Assembly: GCA_958450365.1 (NCBI GenBank)
Contig: CAUEEP010000912.1
Location: 186,001 to 250,000 of the forward strand
Direction of reading: 5' to 3'
Length of the DNA stretch: 64,000 nt
Source of the DNA: Mesorhabditis belari
Taxonomy: Eukaryota; Nematoda; Chromadorea; Rhabditida; Rhabditidae
Shown: one piece after another, positions 44,201-54,532 of the stretch
Position numbering within the stretch: position 1 is the stretch's first letter
How the letters are laid out: the number at the start of each line of letters is the position of its first letter
Notes under the pieces: generated by a model
What the model saw: only the letters and a program-made list of their open reading frames with translations
Told to the model about the DNA's origin: nothing
Databases searched by the model: none
Position numbers and translations under genes: made by a program

Positions 44201-47200
44201 TAAACTGATAAATTATTTCAAAATTTGCTATAACTTTTGACATTTCGATAAAACTTTGAGTTTAGCCTTAGAATTTTGAAATTCTAGCACTTAAACTCTT
44301 TGAAATCTTTTTAAAACGAAGAAATTTAAAGCTAATATTCATTTTTAGAATTTATCAATCATTGTTCAGTCTTTTTAATCTTTTATTTCTTTAAAAGCTT
44401 CCTAATATGCCAACTTTGTAAAGCTTTTTGAAAAGATTACTTGAAAATGGTTGATCAATTCATAAAACTGGGGGTGGGACAGATGCGACCTTTTTTTGCG
44501 CACCTGGACATTTGCGCACCTTTTTTTTTGCTGGAAAAGGCCTTAGGAAAAGTCGTAGAGCTTCAAACACGTTTTCATAGAAGGGAATCGTATGCGTAGA
44601 TTCAGAATTTTGACAAATTTGACGTGTCAGCGGGGTCTGATTTGTCGAAATTCGGAATCTACGCATACGATTCCCTTACATGGAACATTTTTGAAGCTCT
44701 ACGACCTTTCCTAAGGCCTTTTTCAGCGAATAAAGGTGCCCAAATGTCCAGGTGCGCAAAAAAAAAGGTCACATTTGTCCCACCCCCATAAAACTCCTTT
44801 TTGTTCGTTCCTTATTAGCATTTTGTTTTCATTTTCTTTTCATTTTGTTTAAATCAAACTAATTATCTCTATTTTCAGCTTCTCGCCATATGACCCACTG
44901 TTTCGTGATCGATCTCACTGATGTCAGCATTCAAATCATCTCCAAAGATCTCGCTACACCAACGAAACCACGTTACATTGTACTAGAAGATGTGCCCGAT
45001 CATTTGATGTCATTATTGGACGATGAACGATCGATGGATGATCAAAACTCGGATCAATACATTCACTGTTCACAGTGTGATCAATTTAAATACCCATTTT
45101 GTCGTAAACATCCGCTATATTGGTGTCCAGACAAGGAGCTGAAAGAAGACAAAGAGAATGCGCCTGATCGATGCAATTTAACGATTCCACCATTCTTGAA
45201 AATCCGGATTTCGAAAATTCCTGATGCTGGTCATGGAATTTTCACGACAGCTGAACTGCCGATTGGAATCGTTTTTGGACCATATCAAGGAGTACTATTG
45301 GAAGATAAAGAAGAAGCTGATCTAGCTGGATATTCTTGGGAAATTTTGGAACAAGCGAAAGCGTTTTTCATTGATGGAAGCAATCAAAAGCACTCGAATT
45401 GGGTCCGTTATGTGAACAGTGCGAGAAATGAACAAGAACAGAATCTAATTGCTTTCCAGTATTGTGGATCGATTTTCTATCGTGTTTTTCGGCACATAAA
45501 AATCGATGAGGAGTTGCTGGTTTGGTATGGAAATGATTTCGGGAAAACACTTGGCGTTTTCAAGACAGCGACTCTAAAGGAGCAATTCAAGAGTACGAAA
45601 AGTTGGAAGAATCCGTTTATTTTGTAAAATCGATAACACTTTAGCTTTTTATAGCTTTCTTTTAATCCTACTGGTTCCTTAGAGTTTACTTTGTACTTAC
45701 TTTTGTTCTTACTAGGAAAAGGCGCCAGGTCAAGGTAGACTTTTTGATTTTAACCTACAACAGCTTCCAAAAACCGATCTAAACTTTAATGCAAGATATC
45801 TTGCGATACAGAGCTCCATCAGAAAAACTAAAAGCGGATTCAGAATCCCCATTTAAAAGCTCTATCAAATACACGTATCAAAAAGACTACCTTGACCTGG
45901 TTAGAAGTAGAAAAGCACTCCTTCTGGTGCACCGACCTTTAGAAAGTGTGTCAGCTCTAATAGCAGAAAGAATTCATTCATTGAAACATTGTTGTTTTTA
46001 GCTAGCTATCTAGATAACTTTCTCTCAATCCAACTCGTTTCTTAGAACGTTTCTTAGGTTTATGAAGAAAGGACGGTGAGTTTCAACAGCTAGCTAGCTT
46101 TGTGCTTAAAGTGAAAACGCACTCCTTCTGGTACACTGATTTCTAGAGAATAGTATGCTAAAGACGGTGAATTTCAACAGCTATCTAGCTATGAAAAAGG
46201 AGAAATCAGTGCACTAGAAAGAGTGCACTTCATGGACAAGTGTTTTGCAAGAGATCCAATCTTTTAAGAGCTTTTTGAAACCAAAAAATTCGAAACTACT
46301 ATTCATTTTAGAATTTATGAATACCATGCTTAGTCTTTTTGGTTTTTTATTGTTCCAAAATTGTCACTAGCGATTCTTATTCATTTTTGTGATGTTACTT
46401 TAATGTGCCTTTTGATTTGCACTGTTCTCTATTCATTATTGTCTTTTTTTCTCTCTTTTCGGGTTTACCTTGCACAATCGTGATAGAATAATTGTATATA
46501 ATGGGTTAACGCTTTTCTGGTTTATGTGACTTTTAATATTGATGATAAAAGAAAGATTTTAGGAGGAGTCCCCGGCCGCCTATTCGGGAGACGAACGGAT
46601 ATTGCAATCGAATAACAATAAAACAAACGGATATCAATTCGCTGCATCGCCCGCTTTTTCAAAAGTGAGTTGTTGAAAGAACTAATATATTTAATAGCAA
46701 GATTAGTCTGCTGTAAAAGAACCTTCTCCTAATCTTAACAAATTCACGACGAGGTTTTTTTGATTTTTGCGTAAGTTATTTCCCTTCCAGCTCCTCTAAA
46801 AAAGTTGACAGGCAACCGATTTACTTAAGTTAAAGGTCAAAATAAAGAGAAAGCTTTGAAGATCATTTATCTGAAAAGAGTTTAAAGAAATATTGAGTTT
46901 GAAGGAAGTTCAGAATGTTTTAGCAGGGAGTTAATGATTCGGATTCGGTGATTCGGGGATTAATTTGTATTCAAAGGTTTATAACTCTCTTCAAAGTCAA
47001 TATTTCTTTAATCTCTTTTCAGATAAATAATCCTCAAACATTTCTCTTCAATTTGATCCCTAATTTCGGTAAATCGGTTGCCTGTAATTTTATATGCATT
47101 TTGTAAATCGTAAGTTATTTCCAGCTCCTCTAAAAACGTTCACAGCTAACCGATTTACTTAAGTTAAAAGTCAAAATAAAGAGAAATCTTCACGAATCAT

Positions 47201-50200
47201 TTATCGGAAAACAGATTAAAGAAATATTGAATTTAAAGAGTGTTCAGAATGTTTTAACATGAGAAATTTCCTAGCCCACGACCCGGGAATTAGCATGCAT
47301 TTAAAATTCATAACTTTCTTCAAACTCAATATCTCTTTAATCTATTTATCTATAAATGATCCTCAAACGTTTCTCTTCATTTTGACCTTTAACTTAGTAA
47401 AAGAACGATCTTAGACGAGCTGCAAGAATCAAATAAAAGTACTCTCCGGTTCTATCCCCCAAAAATTTGCTTTTTTAAAAACTATCTAAAACATCCATGC
47501 ATCAATCCGCTTATATTCCAGTAAATGTGCTCAAAAACCTCAAATACTGTACTATTTTCACTTTTTGACGGAAGTTGATGATCTAACGGCGGAAAAGTTG
47601 CTTGAGAAAATACAAGACTTCCTCGAACCAGACTCAACGATAAAATGCAAATTTTTGAGGGGATATCACCGGATTGTACCCAAATAAAATAGGGAAATCA
47701 AATAGGGAAATAACTTACGCAAAAATAAAAAAAACCTTGTCGTGAATGTGTTTAAAGATCTATCTTTTAGAACGGAACCATGACGCGAGCTCTAGTCAAA
47801 TTTGCGTATGATCCAAAGATGGACGATGAGTTGCCGCTGAGAAAGGGAGACTACATCGAGGTGTTGGAAAGGAGTAGCGATGGATGGTGGAAAGGAGAAG
47901 TGCGTTTAAAAACAAAGTTAAGCTTAGTGAAAGATTAAAAGATTGAATATGCAAAAATATGCATTTATTCATCCAATCATTGAGATAATTCAACTGATCA
48001 TTGGTGCTTTTAGTCAAACGGTCGGGTCGGTTGGTTCCCATCTAACTACGTGGAAGAAGCAAGTGAACCGCCGGCGAGCTCAAACGGAAATGGATTTACA
48101 TCGGAAAACTCTCGACCTGTTCCCTCATACAATAGCGATCGACCGGTGCTGGAAGTGGTGACCGCATTGTACTCGTTTGAGGCATCAAATGGAGAGGAGT
48201 TGTCGTTCAGAAAAGGTTAGAACAATGGTAATGGCTTGGTTGAAGGCTATATCATCAAATCTTTATGAGAATAGATTCAAATCAATGCCTTGCAATGAAT
48301 GCCTTGTAATCAATGCCTTGCAATCAATGCCTTACATTCAAATGTATGCCTTTTACTGTTCAGGTGAACAACTGGATATCATCGATCATCCAACAGACGA
48401 TCCGGAATGGTGGACGGCCAGGAACTTAGCTGGGCAGTCAGGATTGGTGCCAAGGAATTATATAAAGGTGAGCATTGATAGAAGGCCGTGATCTGGCTAT
48501 AAATAGACGTGAACTTATCCATTAACTTATCCATTATCTCAGGTCCTTCAATCAAACGCGTCAAGCGTTCCACCGCCACCCCCACTGCCCCAAGCTGGTG
48601 GCTACAATGGCGGATACAATACAAGGTTAGTAAAAGCTAGAATTTGCTGATGATTGATGAAATTTTAACAAATCTTTTAGCTATCAAGCCACTGATCCTG
48701 GTGATTACTCAAAAGAGCCCTGGTATTCGGGTCCGATCACAAGACAACAAGCCGAGAGGATCCTCGATCGAGCAACACAAGGAGATTTCCTTGTGAGAGA
48801 CTCGGAAAGTCAGGTAAGACAAGATTTCTTTATTTGACTACGAGATTGGGTTATATTAAGCGTACAGAGGGCGGCAGGATTATTGTAAGCAATATTTTTT
48901 AAGGATAGGAACCTATAAAAGTAAAATCCAATATTTCCCGCTAGATCACTTCCAGAGTCCCGATCGATCTGAAACTCGAGGAAATACCATGAAATAATTA
49001 AAAGTTATATTTCCCCGAGTTTCAGACCGATCGGGACTCTGGAAGTGGTTTAAAGGGAAAAATATTGGATTTTACTTAGTCCAAAACCAATATTTCGCGT
49101 TAGTCTACTTCCAGGCTCGATCTGAAACTCCGGGAAAGAAATCAACTCAAAAAACTTTAATAATTGATTTTTCAAGATATATTAAACAAAAAAGCTACTT
49201 TTAAAAAGATCTCTATAGGTAGAAATGCAGGTCTAATGACATTTAGGAAATGCATGGCCAATTGGTAAACGGAATCCAGTTTATCACATGCTTTATGAAG
49301 AGATTTCTTAAAAGAATCAATGTTGGAATGCGGTTTTGAGCACGTTTTTGCTTCAAGAACATTCAAAACACTGAAATCCATTGGATTAAGACTTGAGAGT
49401 GATCACTAAAGGTCGTCAAATCGGAGAAAATACTGCTTGCGTCAGTTCTGAATCACTCGAGCCTTTTGAGCGCAAACATCATCTTGAATGAAACACCAAA
49501 TCCTGTTGCCAAAGTGATTTTTTGGCTCACGGAAGAAGATCTTAAGTATGTCGAGATAGTTGTTGGAAATAACATTAATGCCCTGAGGCGGTTGCATTAA
49601 TTAATGGTTGCAATAATCCTACCTACTTTACAATAATCCTTTGTACAGTATTCAGTTTACAGTTCAAAGAGTCAAACAAAGCAATGATCGGAAGGGTCCA
49701 ATTTTCGCAAACGTGCGTTTCCCCAACTCGCCATAACTTGCTTCATTGTTGTCCGATTTTGACGATTTTACTACCGTCTTTCAGCGCTCATCGAGAGCTA
49801 CACAATGGAATCAAAATAAGCAATAGTGCCAAAATAAGGAAAAGGGTTTTTTCTTAGATTTAGACCTATTGCAATAATTTTGATTTTATTTTGTAGCTCT
49901 TAATGAGGGCTGTAAAACAGTAGTAAAATCGTTAAAATCGAAAAACAATGAAGCAATTGATAGCGAGTTGTGGAAATGTCCCTTTGTAGAAATGCCCATT
50001 TGAAGAAATTGCGCTCTCCGCAATGATCCTTGGTTATATTTATATATATCAATACACTTTAGCCTGGCGACTTGTCAATCACAATGCGAGGCGTTGGAGG
50101 CTTCAAACATTTCAAGGTACGCGATGTTTTAAATAAACTCAATCATGTCATATTGATCTTTTGAATGAATCTGGAATCAAATTAAGTAGATAATTTTACT

Positions 50201-50995
50201 GAATTTTAGCACTGAGCTGAAAAAACAGTGCTAAAATATGAGTTCAGTACTTGATTTTAAATACTCTGATGAGTCTATATGGATCAAAAGCTTTTTGGTC
50301 CGCAATATTCGGATCAGCGTCTAAAGTTTTGTTAGGACTCTGAAAATGTGGTCATTTGGCGGCCTCCTTGCGTCTTAATGGCCTTCTTGCGAACCAAATT
50401 GGGTGCAGCCATGGCTTAGGGGTACGGCACTGGTTTCCAGAGCGAGACGTCGCTAGTGCGATTCCCAACTTGGATTTTTCTTTTTCTTTGCTCAAGAATT
50501 GCTGATTAGCGTTTTTCGTGGTGTCGCAAGAAGGCCATTAAGACGCAAGGAGGCCGCCAAATAACCACATTTTCAGTGTCCTAACAAAACTTTAGACGCT
50601 GATAACTCTTGGCAGAGCGTCATTTAAAAAAAACGGAATATATATTCGAAACGAAATTAGAAACAGTTCACAAGGGAAGATCAAATAGCTGTGCCGGTCA
50701 AATGCTATGCAACCTATACCATTCGATGAAGAATTTGATGCTGATTCCGAATATATATTCCGTTTTTGCTTTTTTGTCAATCAAATAGTTGGGGTTTCTG
50801 ATTTGAGAGATAGTTGTTTCAATTTTTTCAACCCAAACAAAAGCTCAAATCTAGGTGACAAACGTGAACGGACAGCTGAAAATCGGGCAGCGAACCTTTG
50901 ACAATATGCACGAATTAATCCGTCACTACACAACGCACGCGATCTTCAGCTCGGACACCGAAAAGCTGTGCCTTGGGAAACCAGCTCAACGATAG
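38279..50995 (+). CDS. nck-1: Nck adaptor protein (SH3-SH3-SH3-SH2), complete, ten exons
   Basis: Exons: 38279-38404, 38730-38858, 46563-46664, 47771-47899, 48014-48215, 48364-48467, 48543-48625, 48681-48813, 50063-50116, 50855-50995. All phases fit and encode 400 residues. SH3-1 (about 8-64) has [20 protein letters not shown] and ends FIPSNYV; SH3-2 (125-177) has DGWWKG...[10 protein letters not shown]3-3 (210-265) has [21 protein letters not shown] and GLVPRNYI; a VPPPPPLP linker follows; SH2 (303-397) has [13 protein letters not shown] and the phosphotyrosine-binding [10 protein letters not shown]. Nck links tyrosine-phosphorylated receptors to actin regulators. ATG sits right after TTGTAG, so the start may be a trans-spliced exon with no leader, or an upstream exon is missing. 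Intron 2 (7.7 kb) contains a PR/SET gene; introns 8 and 9 contain Tc1 relics and foldback elements. Confidence 0.93.
38465..38585. repeat. 9-bp array GTGAAGCTT in nck intron 1
   Basis: About 13 copies of GTGAAGCTT with GTGCAACTT variants, filling much of the first intron. Confidence 0.9.
39345..39640 (-). pseudogene. Tc1-type transposase relic in nck intron 2
   Basis: Minus-strand frames, with several frameshifts, read DGISIHRN, then [13 protein letters not shown] and [20 protein letters not shown], matching in order the Tc1 blocks around the second and third catalytic acidic residues (SPDLNPIEN.W, VY..N, W..IE..L.). It is fragmented and dead. Confidence 0.55.
39930..40092. mobile_element. 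Short foldback MITE in nck intron 2
   Basis: GACCTCTAGCCAACTGACAT and ATGTCAGTTGGCTAGAGGAC are inverted around a 45-bp centre; flanking GGGGCGACCCC / GGGCCGCCC extend the arms. Confidence 0.7.
40562..40682. repeat. 16-bp array in nck intron 2
   Basis: Seven copies of AAGCTTCATAGCCTTT with AGACTTT and TTATAG variants. GTTAGCAGACAGTTTT occurs twice further right (40772, 40988). Confidence 0.9.
42173..42456. mobile_element. Foldback MITE in nck intron 2
   Basis: CCGCCTCTTTTTCGATCCGT / TTTGCCATTGGCAATCTA at the left and the complementary ending GACTGAAAAAGGGGCGG at the right, with nested TCGAATGAAAGCAA arms in the centre. No ORF. Confidence 0.75.
43355..43620 (-). repeat. Two tRNA-like (SINE-type) copies in nck intron 2
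   Basis: On the minus strand, copies at about 43430-43358 and 43580-43508 read GTGTTAGCAGGATTG (A-box position) and CGCGGGTTCGAGTCCCGGCG (B box), each followed upstream by the same tail GGGAGATAATGCGCGTT / AGTTAACTCC. The shared tail marks a tRNA-derived SINE-like family rather than functional tRNA genes. A third member lies at 51315-51440. Confidence 0.6.
43735..43950 (+). mobile_element. tRNA-like sequence interrupted by a family-A foldback fragment
   Basis: A tRNA-like sequence (A box TAGCTCAGTGGC at 43740-43751; B-box-like GGTTGAGGACTCAATCCC near 43914-43931) is split by 43761-43872, which matches the family-A foldback (CTTAGACGAGCTGGAAGAATC, CTCTCCGGTTCTATCCCCCA). GCTCAGTGGC flanks the insert on both sides (43742-43751 and about 43873-43882), as expected of a 9-10 bp target duplication. 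Confidence 0.6.
44470..44787. mobile_element. Foldback MITE, family G, copy 2, 8-bp target duplication
   Basis: Same ends as 27451-27845 (GGGGGTGGGACAGATGCGAC and complement) and flanked by the perfect 8-bp repeat ATAAAACT (44462-44469, 44788-44795). It lies 103 bp upstream of the PR/SET start codon. Confidence 0.9.
44890..45627 (+). CDS. PR/SET-domain methyltransferase (PRDM9/SET-17-like), intron-free, nested in nck
   Basis: One uninterrupted 245-codon ORF. Residues 60-74 form a zinc-knuckle-like C-x2-C-x7-C-x2-H. From about 97 the PR/SET domain runs to about 224: [67 protein letters not shown], and [10 protein letters not shown], with Tyr213 at the place of the catalytic Tyr of PRDM9. In vertebrates PRDM7/9 and in C. 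elegans SET-17 such domains methylate histone H3 Lys4. No C2H2 zinc fingers follow. A TTTTCAG acceptor (AG at 44877-44878) 11 nt before the ATG suggests trans-splicing, although the frame is open to the acceptor and an upstream exon is possible. It lies in the sense direction within nck intron 2. All other complete genes here have several introns. Confidence 0.88.
   Translation: MTHCFVIDLTDVSIQIISKDLATPTKPRYIVLEDVPDHLMSLLDDERSMDDQNSDQYIHCSQCDQFKYPFCRKHPLYWCPDKELKEDKENAPDRCNLTIPPFLKIRISKIPDAGHGIFTTAELPIGIVFGPYQGVLLEDKEEADLAGYSWEILEQAKAFFIDGSNQKHSNWVRYVNSARNEQEQNLIAFQYCGSIFYRVFRHIKIDEELLVWYGNDFGKTLGVFKTATLKEQFKSTKSWKNPFIL
45628..46562. other. nck intron 2, part after the PR/SET gene
   Basis: Contains a repeated segment (GGTGAATTTCAACAGCTAGC and ACTCCTTCTGGTACACTGAT at about 45915-46165 in two decayed copies). 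No further exon recognised. Confidence 0.4.
46743..47746. mobile_element. Family-A foldback, second copy, with a Merlin-like fragment
   Basis: Starts TTCACGACGAGGTTTTTTTG and ends CTTGTCGTGAA, as at 10489-11971, but only the left arm and centre are kept. After 47510 the complementary arm is replaced by another sequence that includes, at 47566-47646 on the plus strand, [20 protein letters not shown] and then PDSTIKCKF. This matches the minus-strand piece at 14155-14065 with mostly silent or conservative changes, so it is a fragment of the same transposase. It lies in nck intron 3. Confidence 0.75.
48911..49083. mobile_element. Foldback MITE in nck intron 8
   Basis: AAGTAAAATCCAATATTTCCC and CACTTCCAGAGTCCCGATCG pair with the complementary copies at 49028-49083; a third arm copy (CAATATTTCGCGTTAGTCTA) follows at 49089. 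Confidence 0.75.
49195..49625 (-). pseudogene. Tc1-type transposase relic in nck intron 8
   Basis: Minus-strand frames read [13 protein letters not shown] and, after frameshifts, [20 protein letters not shown] then [18 protein letters not shown], matching the catalytic QD..P.H.A and [12 protein letters not shown] blocks of Tc1/mariner transposases in order. No terminal repeats were matched. Confidence 0.65.
49694..49990. mobile_element. Foldback MITE in nck intron 8
   Basis: CAACTCGCCATAACTTGCTT / CGATTTTGACGATTTTACTA at the left pair imperfectly with TAGTAAAATCGTTAAAATCG / AATGAAGCAATTGATAGCGAGTTG at the right. Confidence 0.7.
50315..50605. mobile_element. Foldback element with a tRNA-like centre in nck intron 9
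   Basis: About 80-bp arms (GTCTAAAGTTTTGTTAGGAC ... GCGGCCTCCTTGCGTCTTAA and complement ending at CAGCG) enclose a tRNA-like sequence at 50401-50475 with A box TGGCTTAGGGG and B-box-like GTGCGATTCCC. Related copies: 52925-53365. Sequences 50640-50830 belong to the same composite family. Confidence 0.7.
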
Positions 50996-52660
50996 AAAGG
51001 TTCTCGAAACGATATCCATATACAAATTCGATTATCAATAGAATTTTTATGATATTTTATCATTTTGCAATACAATCAACCCTTGCCGTTTCATAAATTA
51101 ACTTATCGAAAGAACTTTCCTCAAAAATTGATTCATCGAGCTTGTAAACTGTCAAAATGTACTGGCTAAAAATTGTGCTTTTGCTCTAGCAAAAGCACGA
51201 GATTCCACATTTATAGGCCTAGGATGTGCTCGAAACTAGGTATGGAGACCTTAGTCAGCATTGCAAAGCCCATCCTTCCGTGGTTGCCAGTTGGAAATAG
51301 GGGAGATCAAAAGCTTTCGCGGGACTTGAACCCGCGAACTTTCGCTTACCAGGGGACTGTGCTAACCATTACACCACAACGCAATTGGCCTCCTATACTC
51401 CAGAGGGAGTTAACTACGGGATTGAACCCTCGACCTTCTTTTGCTTAGGCTTTATAAAAGGAGGGGGAAATTTAGCGAGTTTCTAGCGAAAATCTAGCAC
51501 TTGTTGAGCCTGGATCCAGATCTTAATCTTAAGCTTAACATTAGTAACATTTTTTGTTTCAAAACAGCTTACAACCTCGACTTTTTCAAATCTGGGGCTT
51601 CATTCACTTGACTTCATTAATTATTTTCTTTTACTTTGAAAGTTTGGCTTTTTTTTATTCAAAATCTCAATCTGATTCAAATGTAATTGTGTGTTTTTCG
51701 CGTGTTTCTAATAGGTGGAATTTGGAAACTCTAAGGTAATCTTTATTTCAGAATTTATCAGATTTACTTTTGATCATTCGATGAATCGAACGCTGAAATG
51801 AATAGATCAAATTTCGATAGAATAGAGAGAGAAAAAAGATGAAGGAATGATCACGGAATGATTACGGAATGATTACGGAAACTTTCCAAGTCATCAACCT
51901 TCTCGAAAACCCAGGAAAACTACCAAAAACTCGATTTTATCAACAAATCACAACAATCAGTTGTGATTTTTCAGTGGTACCCCCGCCCCGCCAATCTTTT
52001 GCTTCGTTCAAAATGCTCAACTCGTTTCTCTCCATTTTTCATTTGTATATTTCACGGTGATTCCTTTTGTTGTCGTTTTTTTCCGCAAAAAAAACCCCTA
52101 CTTCACACGTCTTCCTCCTCAAATTTCCTCGTTTCAAATTTCTATCCCCAGAAATATGTAAAAATCGCGTTCAAGTGCATCTTTGTGCCATCTTGCTTTA
52201 TAAATTGTATTACTCATTCAATTTTTTTACGCAAAAGAGAGATATGAGATAGAGATCATGATCCAAAAACTTGAAAAACGATTTGCCAAATCCGGTTTTT
52301 GAGTAGAGGAAAATCGGCCACGTCTGGCGGAAAATTGATAGAAAGATATTGATAAAATGATTGATGATTTGGGTTCATTTTTTGATGATCAGATGTTCAT
52401 TTCTTTATGAATTCTTTGATATTAAAAGAAATGATTTAGCTAGTCAAAGAAATGGTTTAGCTACTGGTTTAGCTACTGGTTTAGCTAGTCAGTAGTTACA
52501 GGGTTGTTTCAAAGTCGAGCAAAGGCAAAGATCAGTCTGCGCAAGGCCAGAAGTCTGGCTCTGATCTGACTTTCGGCTAAAGGGTACGGTTAAAGGTTAA
52601 AGGTTAGAACAGATCAGTAGATTGTGAGTAATCTAAAAAACAAGAGTACCGTCTACAACA
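50996..52660. other. Region 3' of nck; tRNA-like copy, no gene seen
   Basis: A minus-strand tRNA-like copy (B box GCGGGTTCAAGTCCCGC, 51318-51334; GTGTAATGGTTAGCAC A-box region, 51362-51377) with the AGTTAACT tail seen at 43.4 kb, and a second partial B box at 51420. The rest is AT-rich. An acceptor-like TTTTTCAG at 51970 precedes a short ORF of no recognisable family. Confidence 0.5.
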
Positions 52661-52664
52661 GTTT

Positions 52665-54095
52665 TAAGATTGTTACTAGAGAAAGGCATCAGCATGGTCT
52701 TTCAAAACAAGACTCACAAGGAAAGGCCAACTGGCTAAGCCGGTCAAATGCTATGCAACCTATACCATTCCACGCAGAACATTCCTTTCAAAAAGACCTT
52801 TCAAAACAAGACTCACAAGGAAAGGCCAACTGGCTGAGCCGGTCAAATGCTATGCAACCTATACCATCCACGCAGAATTTGATGCTGATTTCGAATATAT
52901 ATTCCGTTTTTGTTAAATGACAGTCTGCCAAGAGTTATAAACGTCTAAAGTTTTGTTAGGACTCTGAAAATGTGGTCACTTGGCTGCCGGTCACTTGGCT
53001 GCCTTCTTGCATCTTAGCGGCTTCTTTGCGGACCAGTTTAGGTGCAGGAATGGCCGAGTGGTAAAGCGTTCGTTTCCAGAACGAGATCGAGAGAACAAGT
53101 TTTATAAATGTGTGACAAGAAATATCTTGGGCGCACGCACCACGAAAAACGCTAATCAGCACTTCTTGAGAAAAGAAAAAGAAAAATCCAAGGTGGGGGT
53201 CGAACGAGCGACGTCTAGCTCTGGAAATCAGCGCCGTACCACTAAGCCATGGCTGCACCGAATTTGGTTCGCAAGAAGGCCATTAAGACGCAAGGAGGCC
53301 GCCAAATGACTACATTTTCAGAGTCCTAACAAAACTTTAGACCTTTATAACTCTTGGCAGACTGTCACTTAACAAAAACGGAAGATATATTCGAAACGAA
53401 ATTAGAAACAGTTCACAAGGGATCTCTCAAGCTTTTCGGTGTCCGGGGGGAGTTCGCGGGCGTTTTTTGTTTTGGGGTTTTTTTTTTTTTTTTTTTTGTT
53501 TGGTTTTCCTCCTTTTTTTTTTTTCGCCCTCCCTTTTTTCCCCTTTTTGTTTTTTTTTTTTTGGAAACAACTATCTCTCAAATCAGAAACCCCAATGATT
53601 TGATTGGCAAAAAAGCAAAAAACGGAATAGATATTCGGAATCAGCGTCAAATTCTGTGTCACATGGTATAGGTTGCATAGCATTTGGCACAGCCAGTTGA
53701 CTTTCCCTTGTCAAACCATCTTGTAGAGAATTTCACAGGGAATCCGATGCAGTTTTTAGTTTTTATCCTCGAGACCTGTAATGCAGGATATTTGGCAAAA
53801 ATGCTTTTAGTTATTTGACACTGACACTCACTGATACACTGACATTTGACAAGAGATCCCTTGGTGAAGTTGTGGATAAGAGGTTTGTATTAAGAGTGAG
53901 CAATGCACCCTTTTGCTTGGGTTCCATTTGCTTTTGCAGCTAAATCTTTTACTTTTTGTTTATTTTGTTTATTTAGGCTTGTTAACTATTGATTTTGATG
54001 AAATATATGATGGAAAATAAAAACAAAACAAAATTAAGGATGGAAATTCTCTACAAGATGGTTTGTGTCTTGTTTTGAAAGAGCATGGTGAGTTC
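52665..54095. mobile_element. Composite foldback with nested tRNA-like foldback
   Basis: The left end has CATGGTCTTTCAAAACAAGA and a tandem duplicate of an 80-bp block (GGAAAGGCCAACTGGCT, CAAATGCTATGCAACCTATA); inverted parts recur at 53665-53720 and the right end is TCTTGTTTTGAAAGAGCATG. Inside, 52925-53365 is a second foldback whose left arm carries a plus-strand tRNA-like head (AGGAATGGCCGAGTGG, 53045-53060) and whose right arm carries a minus-strand tRNA-like sequence (GTTCGACCCCCACC and TGGCTTAGTGG, 53185-53260). A 20-nt T-tract with further T-runs lies at 53470-53560. Confidence 0.65.
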
Positions 54096-54222
54096 AGTTG
54101 GATCTAAATAATCTATCTAAATCTATATCTATCTAAATAATCATTTCCCCATCGGTACCCCCACTCACGAACTGCACAACTATTCCATGTGCAAATAATG
54201 AGAAAGCGGATGTGAAAACATA

Positions 54223-54482
54223 CCGTAAAAACTGTAATTGAACCCCAACCCCCTCGTACAGTCGCGTAGTCGCAAAAGTTTTTCAGTATTTTATTTTTTG
54301 CAAAGCGCCCGTACTTTCAAAAAATGCGTCTTTGGTATCAAAAAATAGCGCTGAATTTCAGCTATTTTTTGATACCTAAACGCTCACTGTAGCATAAACT
54401 AGTGTCGAGAAAAACTCGTTCAAAGCTAGACTAGCTAGCGCACCGTCATTATGGGGGTGGGGTACTATTACAGTATTTACGG
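54223..54482. mobile_element. 260-bp MITE with TA duplication
   Basis: Ends CCGTAAAAACTGTAATTGAA / CCCCAACCCCC and GGGGGTGGGGTACTATTACA / GTATTTACGG, flanked by TA. The right terminal 35 bp also occurs alone at 54838-54871. Confidence 0.8.
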
Positions 54483-54532
54483 TAGGTGGATTTCTTAAAG
54501 TTGTCTAACTTTTATCAATACTCAAGATTCAC

